DNA from: Halomonas sp. McH1-25
GTDB lineage: Bacteria > Pseudomonadota > Gammaproteobacteria > Pseudomonadales > Halomonadaceae
DNA length: 64,000 nt
Reading direction: 5' to 3'
NCBI RefSeq assembly: GCF_022348165.1
Contig: NZ_JAKRFI010000005.1
Span: 244,842-308,841 of the forward strand
Made by a program: the position numbers and the translations under genes. Positions 37,390-47,180 of the stretch are shown piece after piece. How positions within the stretch are numbered: position 1 is the stretch's first letter; every line of letters starts with the position of its first letter. The notes beneath the pieces were generated by a model that worked only from the letters and a program-made list of their open reading frames with translations, searched no databases and was not told the DNA's origin.

Positions 37390-38151
37390 TCACGCCTGCT
37401 CACCGAGCCCCAGGGTGTCCTGGCTATCGGCGTCCCGGAAGCGGCGTCCCCGCCGTGATGCCAGCCGGTCCGCCAGGCGGGTCGGCTCCGGCAGCTTGGT
37501 GCGTCCCAGGCAGGCGATCACCCAATCGAGCGCCGTGGCCTGACTGATACGATGGCCAGGCGACACGATGACCGGCTTGACGCCCTGGCGACTGCGCAAC
37601 ATGGCGCCGATCACCACCCGGCCTTCGGCGTCCCGTTCGGCATCCTCCGGATCTTCCTGGCGGCGGCGATCGGTCAGCCAGGCCCACTCGCCGCGACCCT
37701 CGGGCACCTCGCCATGACGCCCGCACAAGCGTTTCTTGGCGATGCCGATGGTGGGCAGATCCAGCCATAAGCCAAGATGCGAGGCCACACCCAGCCGCCG
37801 TGGATGGGCAATGCCCTGGCCGTCGACCATGACCAATTCGGGGCGACGCGACAGCCGCTCGAAGGCACCTAGTGCGGCGGGAATCTCTCGAAATGACAGT
37901 AACCCGGGGATGTAGGGCATCCGGGTAGGTTCGCGATGCACGATTTCCTCGATCGGTACCAGATCCGGCCATGCCAGGAGCACCACCGCGGCACGCGTCG
38001 TCTCGCCTTCGTCCTCGAAGCCGATATCGACCCCGGCAATCACACCGACCTCACCCAGCCGATCGCGACGTACGACGCGTGGCGCCAGGTGACGCTGCAA
38101 TTCGATGGCCTTTTCGGGCGACAGGGACCAATCGTGAAGGGAGTCGGGCAT
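37390..38151 (-). CDS. nfi: Endonuclease V
   Basis: A 253-residue deoxyinosine-specific repair nuclease that nicks one nucleotide 3' of deaminated adenine. The metal-binding acidic residues lie in VIAGVDIGFEDEG, and the strand-separating wedge is the conserved PYIPGLLSFREIPA. The active site continues in ELVMVDGQGIAHPRRLGVASHLG and TIGIAKKRL. The C-terminal KPVIVSPGHRISQATAL is typical. It has about 30 residues more than E. coli Nfi, mostly at the C-terminus. It lies 64 bp before the start of the DUF1499 gene region on the same strand. Confidence 0.93.
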   Translation of the reverse strand: MPDSLHDWSLSPEKAIELQRHLAPRVVRRDRLGEVGVIAGVDIGFEDEGETTRAAVVLLAWPDLVPIEEIVHREPTRMPYIPGLLSFREIPAALGAFERLSRRPELVMVDGQGIAHPRRLGVASHLGLWLDLPTIGIAKKRLCGRHGEVPEGRGEWAWLTDRRRQEDPEDAERDAEGRVVIGAMLRSRQGVKPVIVSPGHRISQATALDWVIACLGRTKLPEPTRLADRLASRRGRRFRDADSQDTLGLGEQA

Positions 38152-38215
38152 GGGGCATTCATCCTCAATCGCTATGACAATGCCCCCAGCCTAGCCCATA
38201 GTGCCGTCCTGAATG

Positions 38216-38635
38216 TCAGTCGCAGAAGCCCCAGCCTTCGAGGAGCATGCGAAGTTTCTCGACACGCGCACGATTCTTGCCCAGATCGCTCAGGCCCAGT
38301 CGTGAGGCACTGCGCACGTGGCAGACGTTCTCGTCCTCGCTCCAGAACAGTTCCAGGTCATCGACGAATCCCAGCCAGGCCGAGTGGCACTCGGCATGCA
38401 GGTAGGCGTCGGTCTGGGTGATGACCTCGGCTTCTTCGCAGGCGTGCAGAGCGCTAGCCAAGCGCGCCAGTATCTCCTTGCCGGTCATGCCGGGCGCCGA
38501 GAAGGGCGCGACATAGTGGGCCTGATCGTCGGCCTGACTGCAGACACAGTTGTGAATCGCCGGACAAGCCGCCAGCCTGCCCTGCTCAACCCCAAGGTTA
38601 ATGGGCCGCTTGCTGGTCATCGGGTTGGTCAACAT
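38216..38635 (-). CDS. DUF1499 family protein
   Basis: A 139-residue protein. Conserved blocks are CPAIHNCVCSQADDQAHYVAPF, then TDAYLHAECHSAWLGFVDDLELFW, then CHVRSASRLGLSDLGKNRARVEKLR. These match DUF1499, a family often found in membrane or stress-linked contexts. No signal peptide is clear here. GAGGA lies nine bases before the ATG. Function is not known; several cysteines are conserved-looking. Confidence 0.85.
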   Translation of the reverse strand: MLTNPMTSKRPINLGVEQGRLAACPAIHNCVCSQADDQAHYVAPFSAPGMTGKEILARLASALHACEEAEVITQTDAYLHAECHSAWLGFVDDLELFWSEDENVCHVRSASRLGLSDLGKNRARVEKLRMLLEGWGFCD

Positions 38636-38848
38636 GATCCGCTTTCCTCGCTGTCTCTCTGCGTTTGGACTTGTTGTCGAGATCTTTATTCAGTCAAGCC
38701 TGTCGGACTGAATGCTGCAAGCTCCGTTTGCCCCAACCGGGCACATCGTGGATAGCGCATGTCATGTCGCGGTGCATAGAAGCGCAATGCCGCTCCTGGT
38801 CCCCCCTTTCGCCCTGTTACACTGCCCGCTTCAAGGCGGGAGCATAAC

Positions 38849-40084
38849 GTGAAGCTGATCCATACCTCCGACTGGCACTTGGGCCAGACCTTTCACGGCC
38901 AGGAGCGCCATTACGAACACCAGCGCTTTCTCGACTGGCTACTGGACACCCTCGAGGCACGCCGCCCCGATGCCCTGCTGGTGGCCGGTGACATCTTCGA
39001 CGTGGTCAACCCGTCGCTGCGCGCCCAGGAGCAGCTCTACAACTTCATTGTCGCCGTCCACGAGCGGTTGCCGCGCCTGACGCTGGTAATGATTGCCGGC
39101 AACCACGACAGCGGTGCGCGCATCGAATTGCCGGCCGCCCTGCTCAGGCGCCTGCGTGCCCATGCGCTGGGCCGCGTGGTGTGGCTCGACGATGGCCGCC
39201 TGGACGCCCATCGCCTGCTGGTACCGCTGGAAGATGCCGATGGCGAGGTACGCGCCTGGTGTCTCGCCCTGCCTTTCCTGCGCCCTGCCGAAGTCACCGG
39301 CGGCGAGGTCGGCGACGACTACGTGGCCGGCATCACCCGGGTTCACCAGCAGTTGATCGACGCCGCACAGGCACGCCGCGCGCCGGGCCAGGCACTGGTG
39401 GCCATGAGCCACGCCCACCTGCACGGCGCCGCCGTTTCCGAAGACAGCGAACGTCCGATAGTGATCGGTGGTGAGGAATCGCTGTCGGCCAGCCTATTCC
39501 CGGCGTGCATCGCCTATGTGGCACTGGGTCACCTGCACAAGCCCCAGCAGGTCGGCGAGGCTCGCATCCGCTACAGCGGCACCCCGCTGCCCATGGATTT
39601 TTCCGAGGCCCACTATCCGCATCAGATCGTCGAGGTCACGCTGGCTGGCGAAGCGCTTGGGAACTGCGAGATCGTCCCCGTGCCACGTGCCGTTGACATG
39701 CTGCGCGTGGGCCCGGCGCCGCTCGACGATGTCGTCGCCGAACTCGAAGCGCTCGACAGCGACACCCGTCTGCCCCGCTCGCGCTGGCCATGGCTGGAGG
39801 TACGCGTACAACTCGATGCGCCGCGAGTCGACCTGCGTGCCGTCATCGAACGCGCCCTGAGCGGTCAAGCGGTACGCTTGGTGCGCATCCAATCGCAGTA
39901 CGCCCATCGCGACGGCGATCTCGCGCCGGGCCAGCAGCGCCTCGAGAACCTCGGCCCCCAGGCGCTGTTCGAACGCGCCTGGCAGGACAGCTACGGCAAC
40001 CTGCCGGACGAGGCGACACGCCAGGATTTCGCCGATCTGCTGCAGTCGGTCATGGATAGCGACGCGGAGAGTGATCACACATGA
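38849..40084 (+). CDS. sbcD: SbcCD exonuclease, SbcD nuclease subunit
   Basis: A 411-residue Mre11-type nuclease. It starts at GTG with GGGAG six bases upstream. The metallophosphoesterase motifs are in order: TSDWHLGQ (motif I), VAGDIFD (II), IAGNHDSG (III), SHAHLHG (IV) and ALGHLHKPQ (V). The C-terminal domain binds the SbcC coiled-coil base. With SbcC it cleaves hairpins and protein-blocked DNA ends. It overlaps sbcC by four bases (ATGA). Confidence 0.95.
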   Translation: MKLIHTSDWHLGQTFHGQERHYEHQRFLDWLLDTLEARRPDALLVAGDIFDVVNPSLRAQEQLYNFIVAVHERLPRLTLVMIAGNHDSGARIELPAALLRRLRAHALGRVVWLDDGRLDAHRLLVPLEDADGEVRAWCLALPFLRPAEVTGGEVGDDYVAGITRVHQQLIDAAQARRAPGQALVAMSHAHLHGAAVSEDSERPIVIGGEESLSASLFPACIAYVALGHLHKPQQVGEARIRYSGTPLPMDFSEAHYPHQIVEVTLAGEALGNCEIVPVPRAVDMLRVGPAPLDDVVAELEALDSDTRLPRSRWPWLEVRVQLDAPRVDLRAVIERALSGQAVRLVRIQSQYAHRDGDLAPGQQRLENLGPQALFERAWQDSYGNLPDEATRQDFADLLQSVMDSDAESDHT

Positions 40085-43000
40085 AGATTCTCGCCATTCG
40101 CCTGAAGAATCTTGCCTCGCTGGCCGGCGAGCACACTCTGGACTTCTCGCAGGGGCCATTGCACGAAAGTGGCCTGTTCGCCATCACCGGCCCCACCGGG
40201 GCCGGCAAGAGCACACTACTCGACGCCCTGTGCCTGGCGCTGTTCGGCAATACGCCGCGCCTGCGCAATGCTCCGACACGCGACTCACAGACCCCCGACG
40301 TCGAGGGGGAACAACTGGTCACCGCCGACCCGCGCACCCTGCTGCGCCGTGGCACGGCAGCGGGCTTCGCCGAGGTGGATTTCGTCGGTCGCGACGGTGA
40401 CCACTATCGCGCCCGCTGGTCGGTACGTCGCGCCCGGAACCGCCCCGAAGGCCGGCTGCAGGCCTCGGAACAGGCATTGATCGCCCTTCCCGACGAACGA
40501 ATCCTGGCCAGCCAGAAACGCGAGTTCGATCGGCTGCTGCCCGACAAGCTGGGGCTGACCTTCGAACAGTTCACCCGCGCTGTCCTGCTCGCCCAGAGCG
40601 AATTCAGCGCCTTTCTCCAAGCCGACGACAACGCCCGCAGCGAGCTGTTGGAAAAACTGACCGATACCGGCATTTATTCACGCATCTCGGTGGCCGCCTA
40701 CCAGCGCACCCGACAGGCCAGCGACGAGATCAAGCGCCTCGAGTCGCGCCTGGAGGGCGAACTGCCGGCCAGTGCCGAACAGCGCCAGGCCATGGAAGCC
40801 GACGCTGAGCAGGCGGAGCAGACCTGGCAAACCGTCCAGGCCCAGGCCGATGCACTCAAGACACGCCGTGCCTGGCTCGAGCAAGAACATCAGTTGCGCG
40901 ACAGCTGGCAGCAGGCCGTCACCGCCCGTCAGCGAGCCGAGGAGGCCCATGCCGCCCTGGCCGATCAGCGCACCCGACTCATCCAGCTCGATGCCCTGGC
41001 GCCACAGGCGCATCGCTTCCTGCGTCAGCGCGAGCTCAAGCGTGAACTTGCGGCCCTGCTGGACCAACTGGAACGTACGCGCCATTCGCTCGACCAGGCC
41101 GAACGCCAGCAGCGCGATGGCCAAACCGCCTTCGACGCTGCCCAACGTCGGGCCAGCCAAGCCTATGAGGCCCGACAGCAGGCACAGCCGCTACTCGACG
41201 AAGCCAGCCGCCACGCCCAACGCCTGGACGACCTCACCGGCGACATCGACGTTCAGCAGCGTGAGCGTCAGCAACTCGAGCGGCAACTCAACGATACGCA
41301 GCACGCCCTGGCGGTCAAACGCGACGAACACAGCCGCTCCCAGACCGAGCTGCAGCGGTTGGAGGGTCGCCTTGGCGAGCACGGCGCTTTGGCGCAGCAC
41401 CGTCAAGCGCTGCAACAGGCCGAAGATCAGGCGCGCCAGCAGCTCATGGCATGGGAAGAAACCCGTCACGCCTGGCAGCACTGGCAACGGCTAACGACGC
41501 AGCAGAGTGCCCTGGAGGCCCAGCAGCAGCAGGATCGTCAGGCACAGGCAACGACGACTGCAGAGGGTCGCGACGCCAGGCTGCGTCTCGAGCAGGCAGA
41601 GCAGCAGGCACAGCGAGTACGTGAGAGCATCGAACGCCTGCGTGCCGTGCGCAGCGAAAGCGTCGAGAAGCTACGCGCCCAGCTGCAGGCTGACGCGCCT
41701 TGCCCGGTGTGCGGCAGCCTCGAGCATCCCTACCGTCATCGGCCACCCGCCTCGCCGGCCCAGGAAATGCTCGAGCGGACCGAGCGTGAAGAAGAGCGTC
41801 AGTTGGCCGAAGCCAGCGAGCGACTCGAGGCGGCTCGCGAAGCGCATCAGACACTGACAGCACGTTATCGAACCCTACAGACACAGCTGACCCAGCGACA
41901 AGAGCAGTTGGACGTGGCTGTGCGCGCGACGGCGGACGCATACCGGCCACTCGATGCCCTGCCGGCAGGTCGTGAACTGCTGGCTCAGGACGAAGCGCAA
42001 CGCGCCGACTGGCTGGAGTCTCAGCTCCTACTGGCCCGCCGTCAACGCGACGAGCGGCAGCAGGCGCTGCAGCAGTTCGACCAGGACCAGCAGCGCCTGA
42101 CGCCACTGCGCGAAACGTTGACGAGGCTGACCGTCGAGATCGGCAAGCTCGACAGCCAGGCCCAGCATCAGCAACAACGCCTCGACCATATCGACGCCAG
42201 CCTTACGCCCAGGCTTGCCGAGCGGGACACGCTGCACCGGACGCTGAGCGAACGACTCGGCGACTATGCCAATGTGGCGCAGTGGCGTGACGCGCTGGAG
42301 CGAGACGCCACAGATGCCGAGAAACGCTTGAGCGACGCACGCACCGTGCTGGACGGCGCCCGTCAGGCGCACCAGCGGCTCAGGCTGGAACTCGAGCACG
42401 GCGCCACCCAGGAGGCTACGCTCCGGCGCGAGCTGGAATCGCTGGGAAATGCACTGCAAGCATGGCGTGACGCGCACCCGACTATCAGCGACGCGACGCT
42501 GGAACAGCTACTGAGCATGGATGACGCAGCGCAGAGCGCACTGCGCACCCGACTACAACAGGCCGATCAGGCGCTGCGCGATAGCCAACTGCGAACCCAG
42601 GAGCGTCTTACTACTTTGCAGGAACATCGTCGCAGCCAATTCGATACTGCCCTGTGCGACGATCCCGAGGCATGCCTGACTCATATAGAGGCATTGGCGG
42701 CAGCTCTGGAAGAGGAAGAGACCGAACTTGCGCCCCGCCAGCAGCAGACGCAGCAGCAACGCGACGATACGCTCCACTTGTTGCGCGACGACGACCGCCG
42801 CCGCCGCGCCATGCGCGCCCTGCAAACCGAGCTCGACGCAGCCCGCGCCGAGCAACGACGTTGGGGAAAACTCTCCGCGCTGATCGGCTCGGCCGATGGC
42901 AAGGCGTTCCGGCGCATCGCCCAAGCCTACAACCTCGAACGCCTGCTGGAGCACGCCAACACGCACCTTGCCGGGCTGTCACGGCGCTATCGCCTGGTAC

Positions 43001-43365
43001 GCGGCGGCAGCCCCCTGGGACTGCTGGTCATCGATACCGACATGGGCGACGAGCAGCGCTCCGTGCATTCGCTGTCCGGTGGCGAGACGTTCCTGGTGTC
43101 GCTGGCATTGGCGCTGGGCCTGGCCTCGATGGCCTCGGGCCGACTGAAAATCGAGTCGCTATTCATCGACGAGGGTTTCGGCAGCCTCGACCCGCAATCG
43201 CTGGCGCTGGCCATGGAGGCGCTGGACGGCCTGCAGGCCCAGGGTCGCAAGGTGGGAGTGATTTCACACGTCCAGGAGATGCATGAACGCATCCCGGTAC
43301 GCATCTGCGTGGAGCCGGCCGGCAACGGCGCCAGCCGGCTCAGTATTGCCCAAGGGCAGGCATGA
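40081..43365 (+). CDS. sbcC: SbcCD exonuclease, SbcC ATPase subunit
   Basis: A 1094-residue Rad50-type SMC-like ATPase. Walker A is GPTGAGKST (37-45). Long Gln/Arg/Ala-rich coiled coils flank the zinc hook CPVCGS near residue 540. The C-terminal lobe holds the signature LSGGETFLVSLALALGLASM and Walker B LFIDEGFGSLD. ATP-driven dimerisation opens and closes the complex on DNA ends and palindromes. The coiled-coil region is very rich in Gln and Ala, a common pattern in this family. It is the second gene of the sbcDC operon. Confidence 0.95.
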   Translation: MKILAIRLKNLASLAGEHTLDFSQGPLHESGLFAITGPTGAGKSTLLDALCLALFGNTPRLRNAPTRDSQTPDVEGEQLVTADPRTLLRRGTAAGFAEVDFVGRDGDHYRARWSVRRARNRPEGRLQASEQALIALPDERILASQKREFDRLLPDKLGLTFEQFTRAVLLAQSEFSAFLQADDNARSELLEKLTDTGIYSRISVAAYQRTRQASDEIKRLESRLEGELPASAEQRQAMEADAEQAEQTWQTVQAQADALKTRRAWLEQEHQLRDSWQQAVTARQRAEEAHAALADQRTRLIQLDALAPQAHRFLRQRELKRELAALLDQLERTRHSLDQAERQQRDGQTAFDAAQRRASQAYEARQQAQPLLDEASRHAQRLDDLTGDIDVQQRERQQLERQLNDTQHALAVKRDEHSRSQTELQRLEGRLGEHGALAQHRQALQQAEDQARQQLMAWEETRHAWQHWQRLTTQQSALEAQQQQDRQAQATTTAEGRDARLRLEQAEQQAQRVRESIERLRAVRSESVEKLRAQLQADAPCPVCGSLEHPYRHRPPASPAQEMLERTEREEERQLAEASERLEAAREAHQTLTARYRTLQTQLTQRQEQLDVAVRATADAYRPLDALPAGRELLAQDEAQRADWLESQLLLARRQRDERQQALQQFDQDQQRLTPLRETLTRLTVEIGKLDSQAQHQQQRLDHIDASLTPRLAERDTLHRTLSERLGDYANVAQWRDALERDATDAEKRLSDARTVLDGARQAHQRLRLELEHGATQEATLRRELESLGNALQAWRDAHPTISDATLEQLLSMDDAAQSALRTRLQQADQALRDSQLRTQERLTTLQEHRRSQFDTALCDDPEACLTHIEALAAALEEEETELAPRQQQTQQQRDDTLHLLRDDDRRRRAMRALQTELDAARAEQRRWGKLSALIGSADGKAFRRIAQAYNLERLLEHANTHLAGLSRRYRLVRGGSPLGLLVIDTDMGDEQRSVHSLSGGETFLVSLALALGLASMASGRLKIESLFIDEGFGSLDPQSLALAMEALDGLQAQGRKVGVISHVQEMHERIPVRICVEPAGNGASRLSIAQGQA

Positions 43366-43392
43366 CGGGGAAACGCTGGTATCTGGAAGCGC

Positions 43393-43998
43393 TTACTCCT
43401 GCATGCGGCGAGTAATGGTGGCTACATGCTCGCCCTGAAAGCGGGCGATGGTCAGCTCGTTTTCGCTGGGCTGACGGCTGCCGTCGCCACCGGCGATGGT
43501 CGTCGCCCCGTACGGCGTGCCGCCGGAGACTTCGTCGAGCTCGGTCAGCGCCGGGCATGAATAGGGCACTCCGACGACGACCATCCCCAAGTGGAACAGC
43601 ATGGTGTGAATCGAGGTCAGGGTAGTCTCCTGTCCGCCGTGCTGGCTGGCGGTGGAGGTGAAGGCGCTCCCCACCTTGCCGACCAGCTTGCCCTGCGCCC
43701 AGACACCACCGGTCTTGTCCCAGAAATTGCGCATCTGCGAGGTCATGTTGCCATAGCGGGTCGGCGAGCCGATGATGATGGCATCGTAATTCGCCAGCTC
43801 ATTGGGATCGTCGAGCAGTGGTGCATCCTGATCCAGCTTGTAACCGGACTTCTGAGCAATCTCGTCAGGCACCAGCTCGGCGACCCGGCGAATATCCACC
43901 TCGGTCCCTGCCACGCTGCGCGCACCCTCGGCAACTGCCTTGGCCATGGTCTCGATGTGGCCGTAGCTCGAGTAATAGACGATCAATACCCTGCTCAT
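43393..43998 (-). CDS. wrbA: NAD(P)H:quinone oxidoreductase, WrbA type
   Basis: A 201-residue flavodoxin-like protein that makes two-electron reductions of quinones, avoiding semiquinone radicals. The start [25 protein letters not shown] has GGAG seven bases upstream. FMN-binding loops are [32 protein letters not shown] and [13 protein letters not shown]. The [23 protein letters not shown] block is diagnostic of the WrbA group. It converges with sbcC (stop 27 bp away). Confidence 0.95.
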   Translation of the reverse strand: MSRVLIVYYSSYGHIETMAKAVAEGARSVAGTEVDIRRVAELVPDEIAQKSGYKLDQDAPLLDDPNELANYDAIIIGSPTRYGNMTSQMRNFWDKTGGVWAQGKLVGKVGSAFTSTASQHGGQETTLTSIHTMLFHLGMVVVGVPYSCPALTELDEVSGGTPYGATTIAGGDGSRQPSENELTIARFQGEHVATITRRMQE

Positions 43999-44122
43999 CG
44001 CTGTTCTCCTATCTGCATGGATGGAAACCCTCTCAACCATGGTCTACAAGCCGCGTGGCGTCAAAAGAGTCCCGGCAGGGACCACCGACATGCTAGGCTG
44101 AGCCGAGACTTTCGAACCGGGA

Positions 44123-45289
44123 ATGATCACCATGGGCTCCGCACCGTTGCTGCTCGAGACACTGATCGGTCACGCCAGTGTGTCACGCGACTCCAACCTC
44201 GAACTCATCCGCTTCATCGAGGGCTATCTCGACGAATTCGGCGTGCCCTTCGAGCGCATCGAGAACGACGATGGCAGCAAAGCCAACCTGCTGGCCCGGA
44301 TCGGGCCAGATGTTGCAGGCGGTGTGGTGCTCTCCGGGCACACCGACGTGGTGCCCGTCGATGGCCAGCCCTGGACCAGTGAACCATTCTCCCTGACCGA
44401 CCGCGGCGACGGCCGACTCTATGGTCGCGGCAGCTGCGACATGAAAGGCTTCATTGCCTGTGCCCTGGCCCAGGTGCCGGCGTGGGTGGAGCAACCCCTC
44501 GAGCGCCCCATCTACCTGGCGCTCTCCTATGATGAAGAAGTCGGCTGCCTGGGCGCACCGCGCATGATCGAGCGCCTGATGGCCGGACACCCCCGCCCCG
44601 CCGTGGTGATCGTTGGTGAACCGACGCTGATGGCACCGGTGGTCGCTCAAAAGGGCATTACCAACCTGCGTACCACCGTGACGGGATGCGAAGCCCACAG
44701 CAGCCAGGTCAACCAGGGCGTGTCGGCCATTCACGTCGCGGCGCGCCTGGTCACGCGCATCGAAGACATCATGGCCGAGCTGCGTGACGAGGGCCGGGTC
44801 GACGATGCTTTCAATGTCGCTCATTCCAGCTTGCATGTCGGCAAGATCCAGGGCGGTACGGCGATCAATATCATGGCCCGCGAGTGCCGTTTCGACTGGG
44901 AAATCCGCCACTTGCCCCAGGATGGCTTCGATGAGGTCTTCCACCGTTTCGAGACCTTCTCACGTGAGCTGGAAAGCGAACTCCAGCATCGCTCGCCGCG
45001 AGTTTCCATTTGCACCGAGCCGCTGACCGAGACCGTCCCGGGCCTGGCCGATCGCGACAATGCCGAGGCTTTGGCGCTATGTCACGCCTTGCTCGGCGAA
45101 CGCGACAGCGAAGCGGTGGCCTATGCCACCGAAGCCGGCCAGTTTCAACGGGCCGGGCTGGCCACGGTCATCTGTGGCCCAGGCAGTATCGCCCAGGCGC
45201 ATCAGCCAGATGAGTATATCGAGATCGTCCAGCTCGATGCCTGCATGGCGTTCATGCAGCGCCTGGGCGACCATTTCAGCCAAGATTGA
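44123..45289 (+). CDS. argE: Acetylornithine deacetylase
   Basis: A 388-residue M20 zinc hydrolase that releases ornithine from N-acetylornithine in arginine synthesis. Metal ligands appear in VVLSGHTDVVPVDGQPW and RLYGRGSCDMKGF, and the catalytic acid in LSYDEEVGCLGA. The dimerisation domain begins with GCEAHSSQVNQGVSAI, and the C-terminal ligand lies in CGPGSIAQAHQPDEYI. ATG 44123 is used; the ATG at 44132 is equally plausible from the weak GGGA upstream. Related acyl-amino-acid hydrolases cannot be fully excluded, but the AHQPDEY motif favours ArgE. Confidence 0.9.
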   Translation: MITMGSAPLLLETLIGHASVSRDSNLELIRFIEGYLDEFGVPFERIENDDGSKANLLARIGPDVAGGVVLSGHTDVVPVDGQPWTSEPFSLTDRGDGRLYGRGSCDMKGFIACALAQVPAWVEQPLERPIYLALSYDEEVGCLGAPRMIERLMAGHPRPAVVIVGEPTLMAPVVAQKGITNLRTTVTGCEAHSSQVNQGVSAIHVAARLVTRIEDIMAELRDEGRVDDAFNVAHSSLHVGKIQGGTAINIMARECRFDWEIRHLPQDGFDEVFHRFETFSRELESELQHRSPRVSICTEPLTETVPGLADRDNAEALALCHALLGERDSEAVAYATEAGQFQRAGLATVICGPGSIAQAHQPDEYIEIVQLDACMAFMQRLGDHFSQD

Positions 45290-45340
45290 TGCAAACTCTT
45301 GCGCCGATAGTCGTAACCCACCAAGAGTTACATTGCCGAA

Positions 45341-45351
45341 ATGTTCAACAT
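45341..45351. promoter_or_regulatory. Single ATGTT-C-AACAT operator before the GntR gene
   Basis: A perfect 11-bp palindrome centred 30 bp upstream of the regulator start codon. The same motif occurs in pairs at 49094-49124 and 62510-62540. It probably mediates autoregulation by the adjacent GntR protein. Confidence 0.65.
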
Positions 45352-45375
45352 ATGGCAGCTTGAAGCCAAATCTCG

Positions 45376-46188
45376 TTGGACATTCGTTACGTGAAGGACA
45401 AGAAACGCAAGACAACCTCCCGCCCTAGTGTCGTCGAGGCGCTCGCCGAAGCGATCTTCTCGGGACACTACCAGCCGGGCGATTTCGTACCCAAGGAACT
45501 CGCCCTTTGCGAGCAGTTCGCCATCAACCGTTCCGCCGTGCGCAGCGATCTGCGCCAGCTGGTGGATGTGGGGATCATCGAGCGCATTTCGGGACATGGC
45601 TCCAAGGTGCGCGAACACGCCGAGTGGAACATTCTCGACCCGTTGGTCACCGAATGGATGACCCGCTACGCCTCGCCCAACCCGCAGTTGCAACGCGAGA
45701 TACTGGCCTTCCGCCTCGATGTGGAGCCTTATGTCGCGATGACCGCCGCCCAGCGCGCCACTGCCAAAGACCTGGTCGCCATCGAAGAGGCATTCGAGGG
45801 CATGGGCCAGCATCTGCGCACTCCGCCGAGTTCCGACGATCCCAGCGTCAAGGCCAGGCTACATAGTGATTTCGACGTCGCCTTTCATGCGGCCATCTTC
45901 AAGGCGACGCACAACATCGTCTGGGCACAGCTGTCACATATCCTGCGCCCCTCCATCTACCTGTTGGTGTCGATGTCGAACGTCAGCGAAACCGATGACC
46001 CCGCAGAAAGTCTCGAGCGTCACCGGCGTCTGATGGAAAGCATCCGTACCCGGCAGCCCCGCGAAGCCTTTCTGGCCGCCCAGGAGGTCCTCGGCGGCAC
46101 GGCACGGGCACTAGGCATCGAGCCCGGAGAAAGTGCCCTGGGGGGCGAGTTCAACTGGGTCAAACCGGCTAAGGACACCACGGCCTGA
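45376..46188 (+). CDS. GntR regulator, FadR subfamily (FCD domain)
   Basis: A 270-residue repressor. The winged helix lies at residues 15-80 (VVEALAEAIFSGHYQPGDFVPKELALCEQFAINRSAVRSDLRQLVDVGIIERISGHGSKV). The C-terminal FCD ligand domain has metal-binding-type segments including DFDVAFHAAIFKATHN and SLERHRRLMESI. The first codon appears to be TTG (45376); an in-frame GTG at 45391 is an alternative, and neither has a strong ribosome binding site. It adjoins SMP-30 lactonase and xylonate dehydratase. Shared palindromes suggest that it senses an aldonic acid or keto-acid and controls this pathway and the TRAP importer. Confidence 0.88.
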   Translation: MDIRYVKDKKRKTTSRPSVVEALAEAIFSGHYQPGDFVPKELALCEQFAINRSAVRSDLRQLVDVGIIERISGHGSKVREHAEWNILDPLVTEWMTRYASPNPQLQREILAFRLDVEPYVAMTAAQRATAKDLVAIEEAFEGMGQHLRTPPSSDDPSVKARLHSDFDVAFHAAIFKATHNIVWAQLSHILRPSIYLLVSMSNVSETDDPAESLERHRRLMESIRTRQPREAFLAAQEVLGGTARALGIEPGESALGGEFNWVKPAKDTTA

Positions 46189-46273
46189 ACGAAGTCGGCC
46201 GTGGCATGAAGTCCTGACAAAGAGAAAACAAGCCTGACTTGCCTGGCACAGGCCGAGTCAGTTTGCTGGCCGC

Positions 46274-47161
46274 TCACTCTGCAAAGCGCGGTTCCGGTAG
46301 GCCCGGCACGGCCGTCTCGAGCTGGAACAGGCTACCGGCCAGGGGCCAGCGCCGCTTGCCGGCTTCGTCGAGGTGCTGCGTCGCCGTGGTGATGTACAGC
46401 GTTCGTTGTTCGCTACCGCCGAAAGCCAGCATCGTTGGGTGGGGACAGGGCACATCGTAACGCTCGACCAATTGTCCTGCCGGGGAAAAGCGCACGACCT
46501 GCCCACCATCGTACAGCGCGCACCAGTAATGCCCTTCACAGTCGATAGCGGCCCCGTCGGGCACGCCGGGCAGGTCCTGCTCCGCCAAGTCGATCCAGGG
46601 TTCGGCCTCCCCTAGTGTCCCGCTATTCAGATCGAAGGCATGACGCACGACACGCCGCGTCAGCGAGTCGGTGTGATACAGCCAGCGTTGATCGGGACTA
46701 AAGGCCAAGCCGTTGGAAATGACCAGGTTGTCCTTGCGCAGTTGCAGTTGGCCGTTCGTCAAGCAGTAGAGTGCAGCGCTCGGAGACACCTCGTCTCGAT
46801 CGATGGTCCCTACCCACAGGCGTCCCAGAGCGTCGCAGCGTCCGTCATTGAAGCGATTGCCCTTGCTCGACCACTCAGGGTTCAAGGCCAGGCTCTCGCT
46901 GGACACCGTACCATCGCGCGACACCTTGCGTAGCGCCGAGGCCGTCGCTGCGACCAGCCCGTTGCGAGCCAGGGCAATGCAACCTACCGGTTCGTCAAGG
47001 TCCCAGGTAGCGGGTGGCTCATCGCTTTCAAGGCTCCAGGCAAAGACTCGTCCACAGCGAATGTCTACCCAGTAGAGCGTCTGTTCATCGACCGACCATA
47101 AAGGGCATTCACCCAGGCTCATCTGCAGACGGACCGCCACTTCAACGCTGCTGCTTGGCAT
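46274..47161 (-). CDS. SMP-30/gluconolactonase family lactonase, probable pentonolactonase
   Basis: A 295-residue six-bladed beta-propeller. Metal ligands are seen in LGECPLWS (Glu18), VISNGLAFSPDQ (Asn) and GVPDGAAIDCEG (Asp), with the catalytic-region RFNDGRCDALGRLWVGT. It opens a sugar lactone to the aldonic acid. Its placement 19 bp after xylonate dehydratase in one operon points to D-xylonolactone or L-arabinolactone. GGGGAGG lies three bases before the ATG, a tight spacing. It converges with the GntR gene. Confidence 0.9.
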   Translation of the reverse strand: MPSSSVEVAVRLQMSLGECPLWSVDEQTLYWVDIRCGRVFAWSLESDEPPATWDLDEPVGCIALARNGLVAATASALRKVSRDGTVSSESLALNPEWSSKGNRFNDGRCDALGRLWVGTIDRDEVSPSAALYCLTNGQLQLRKDNLVISNGLAFSPDQRWLYHTDSLTRRVVRHAFDLNSGTLGEAEPWIDLAEQDLPGVPDGAAIDCEGHYWCALYDGGQVVRFSPAGQLVERYDVPCPHPTMLAFGGSEQRTLYITTATQHLDEAGKRRWPLAGSLFQLETAVPGLPEPRFAE

Positions 47162-47180
47162 GTGCCTCCCCCCGGCTACG

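Noticed and set aside
46178..46204. Terminator between the GntR and lactonase genes
   Set aside because: CCACGGCC and GGCCGTGG can pair, but the loop is 11 nt and no T-run follows on either strand, so it is not called.
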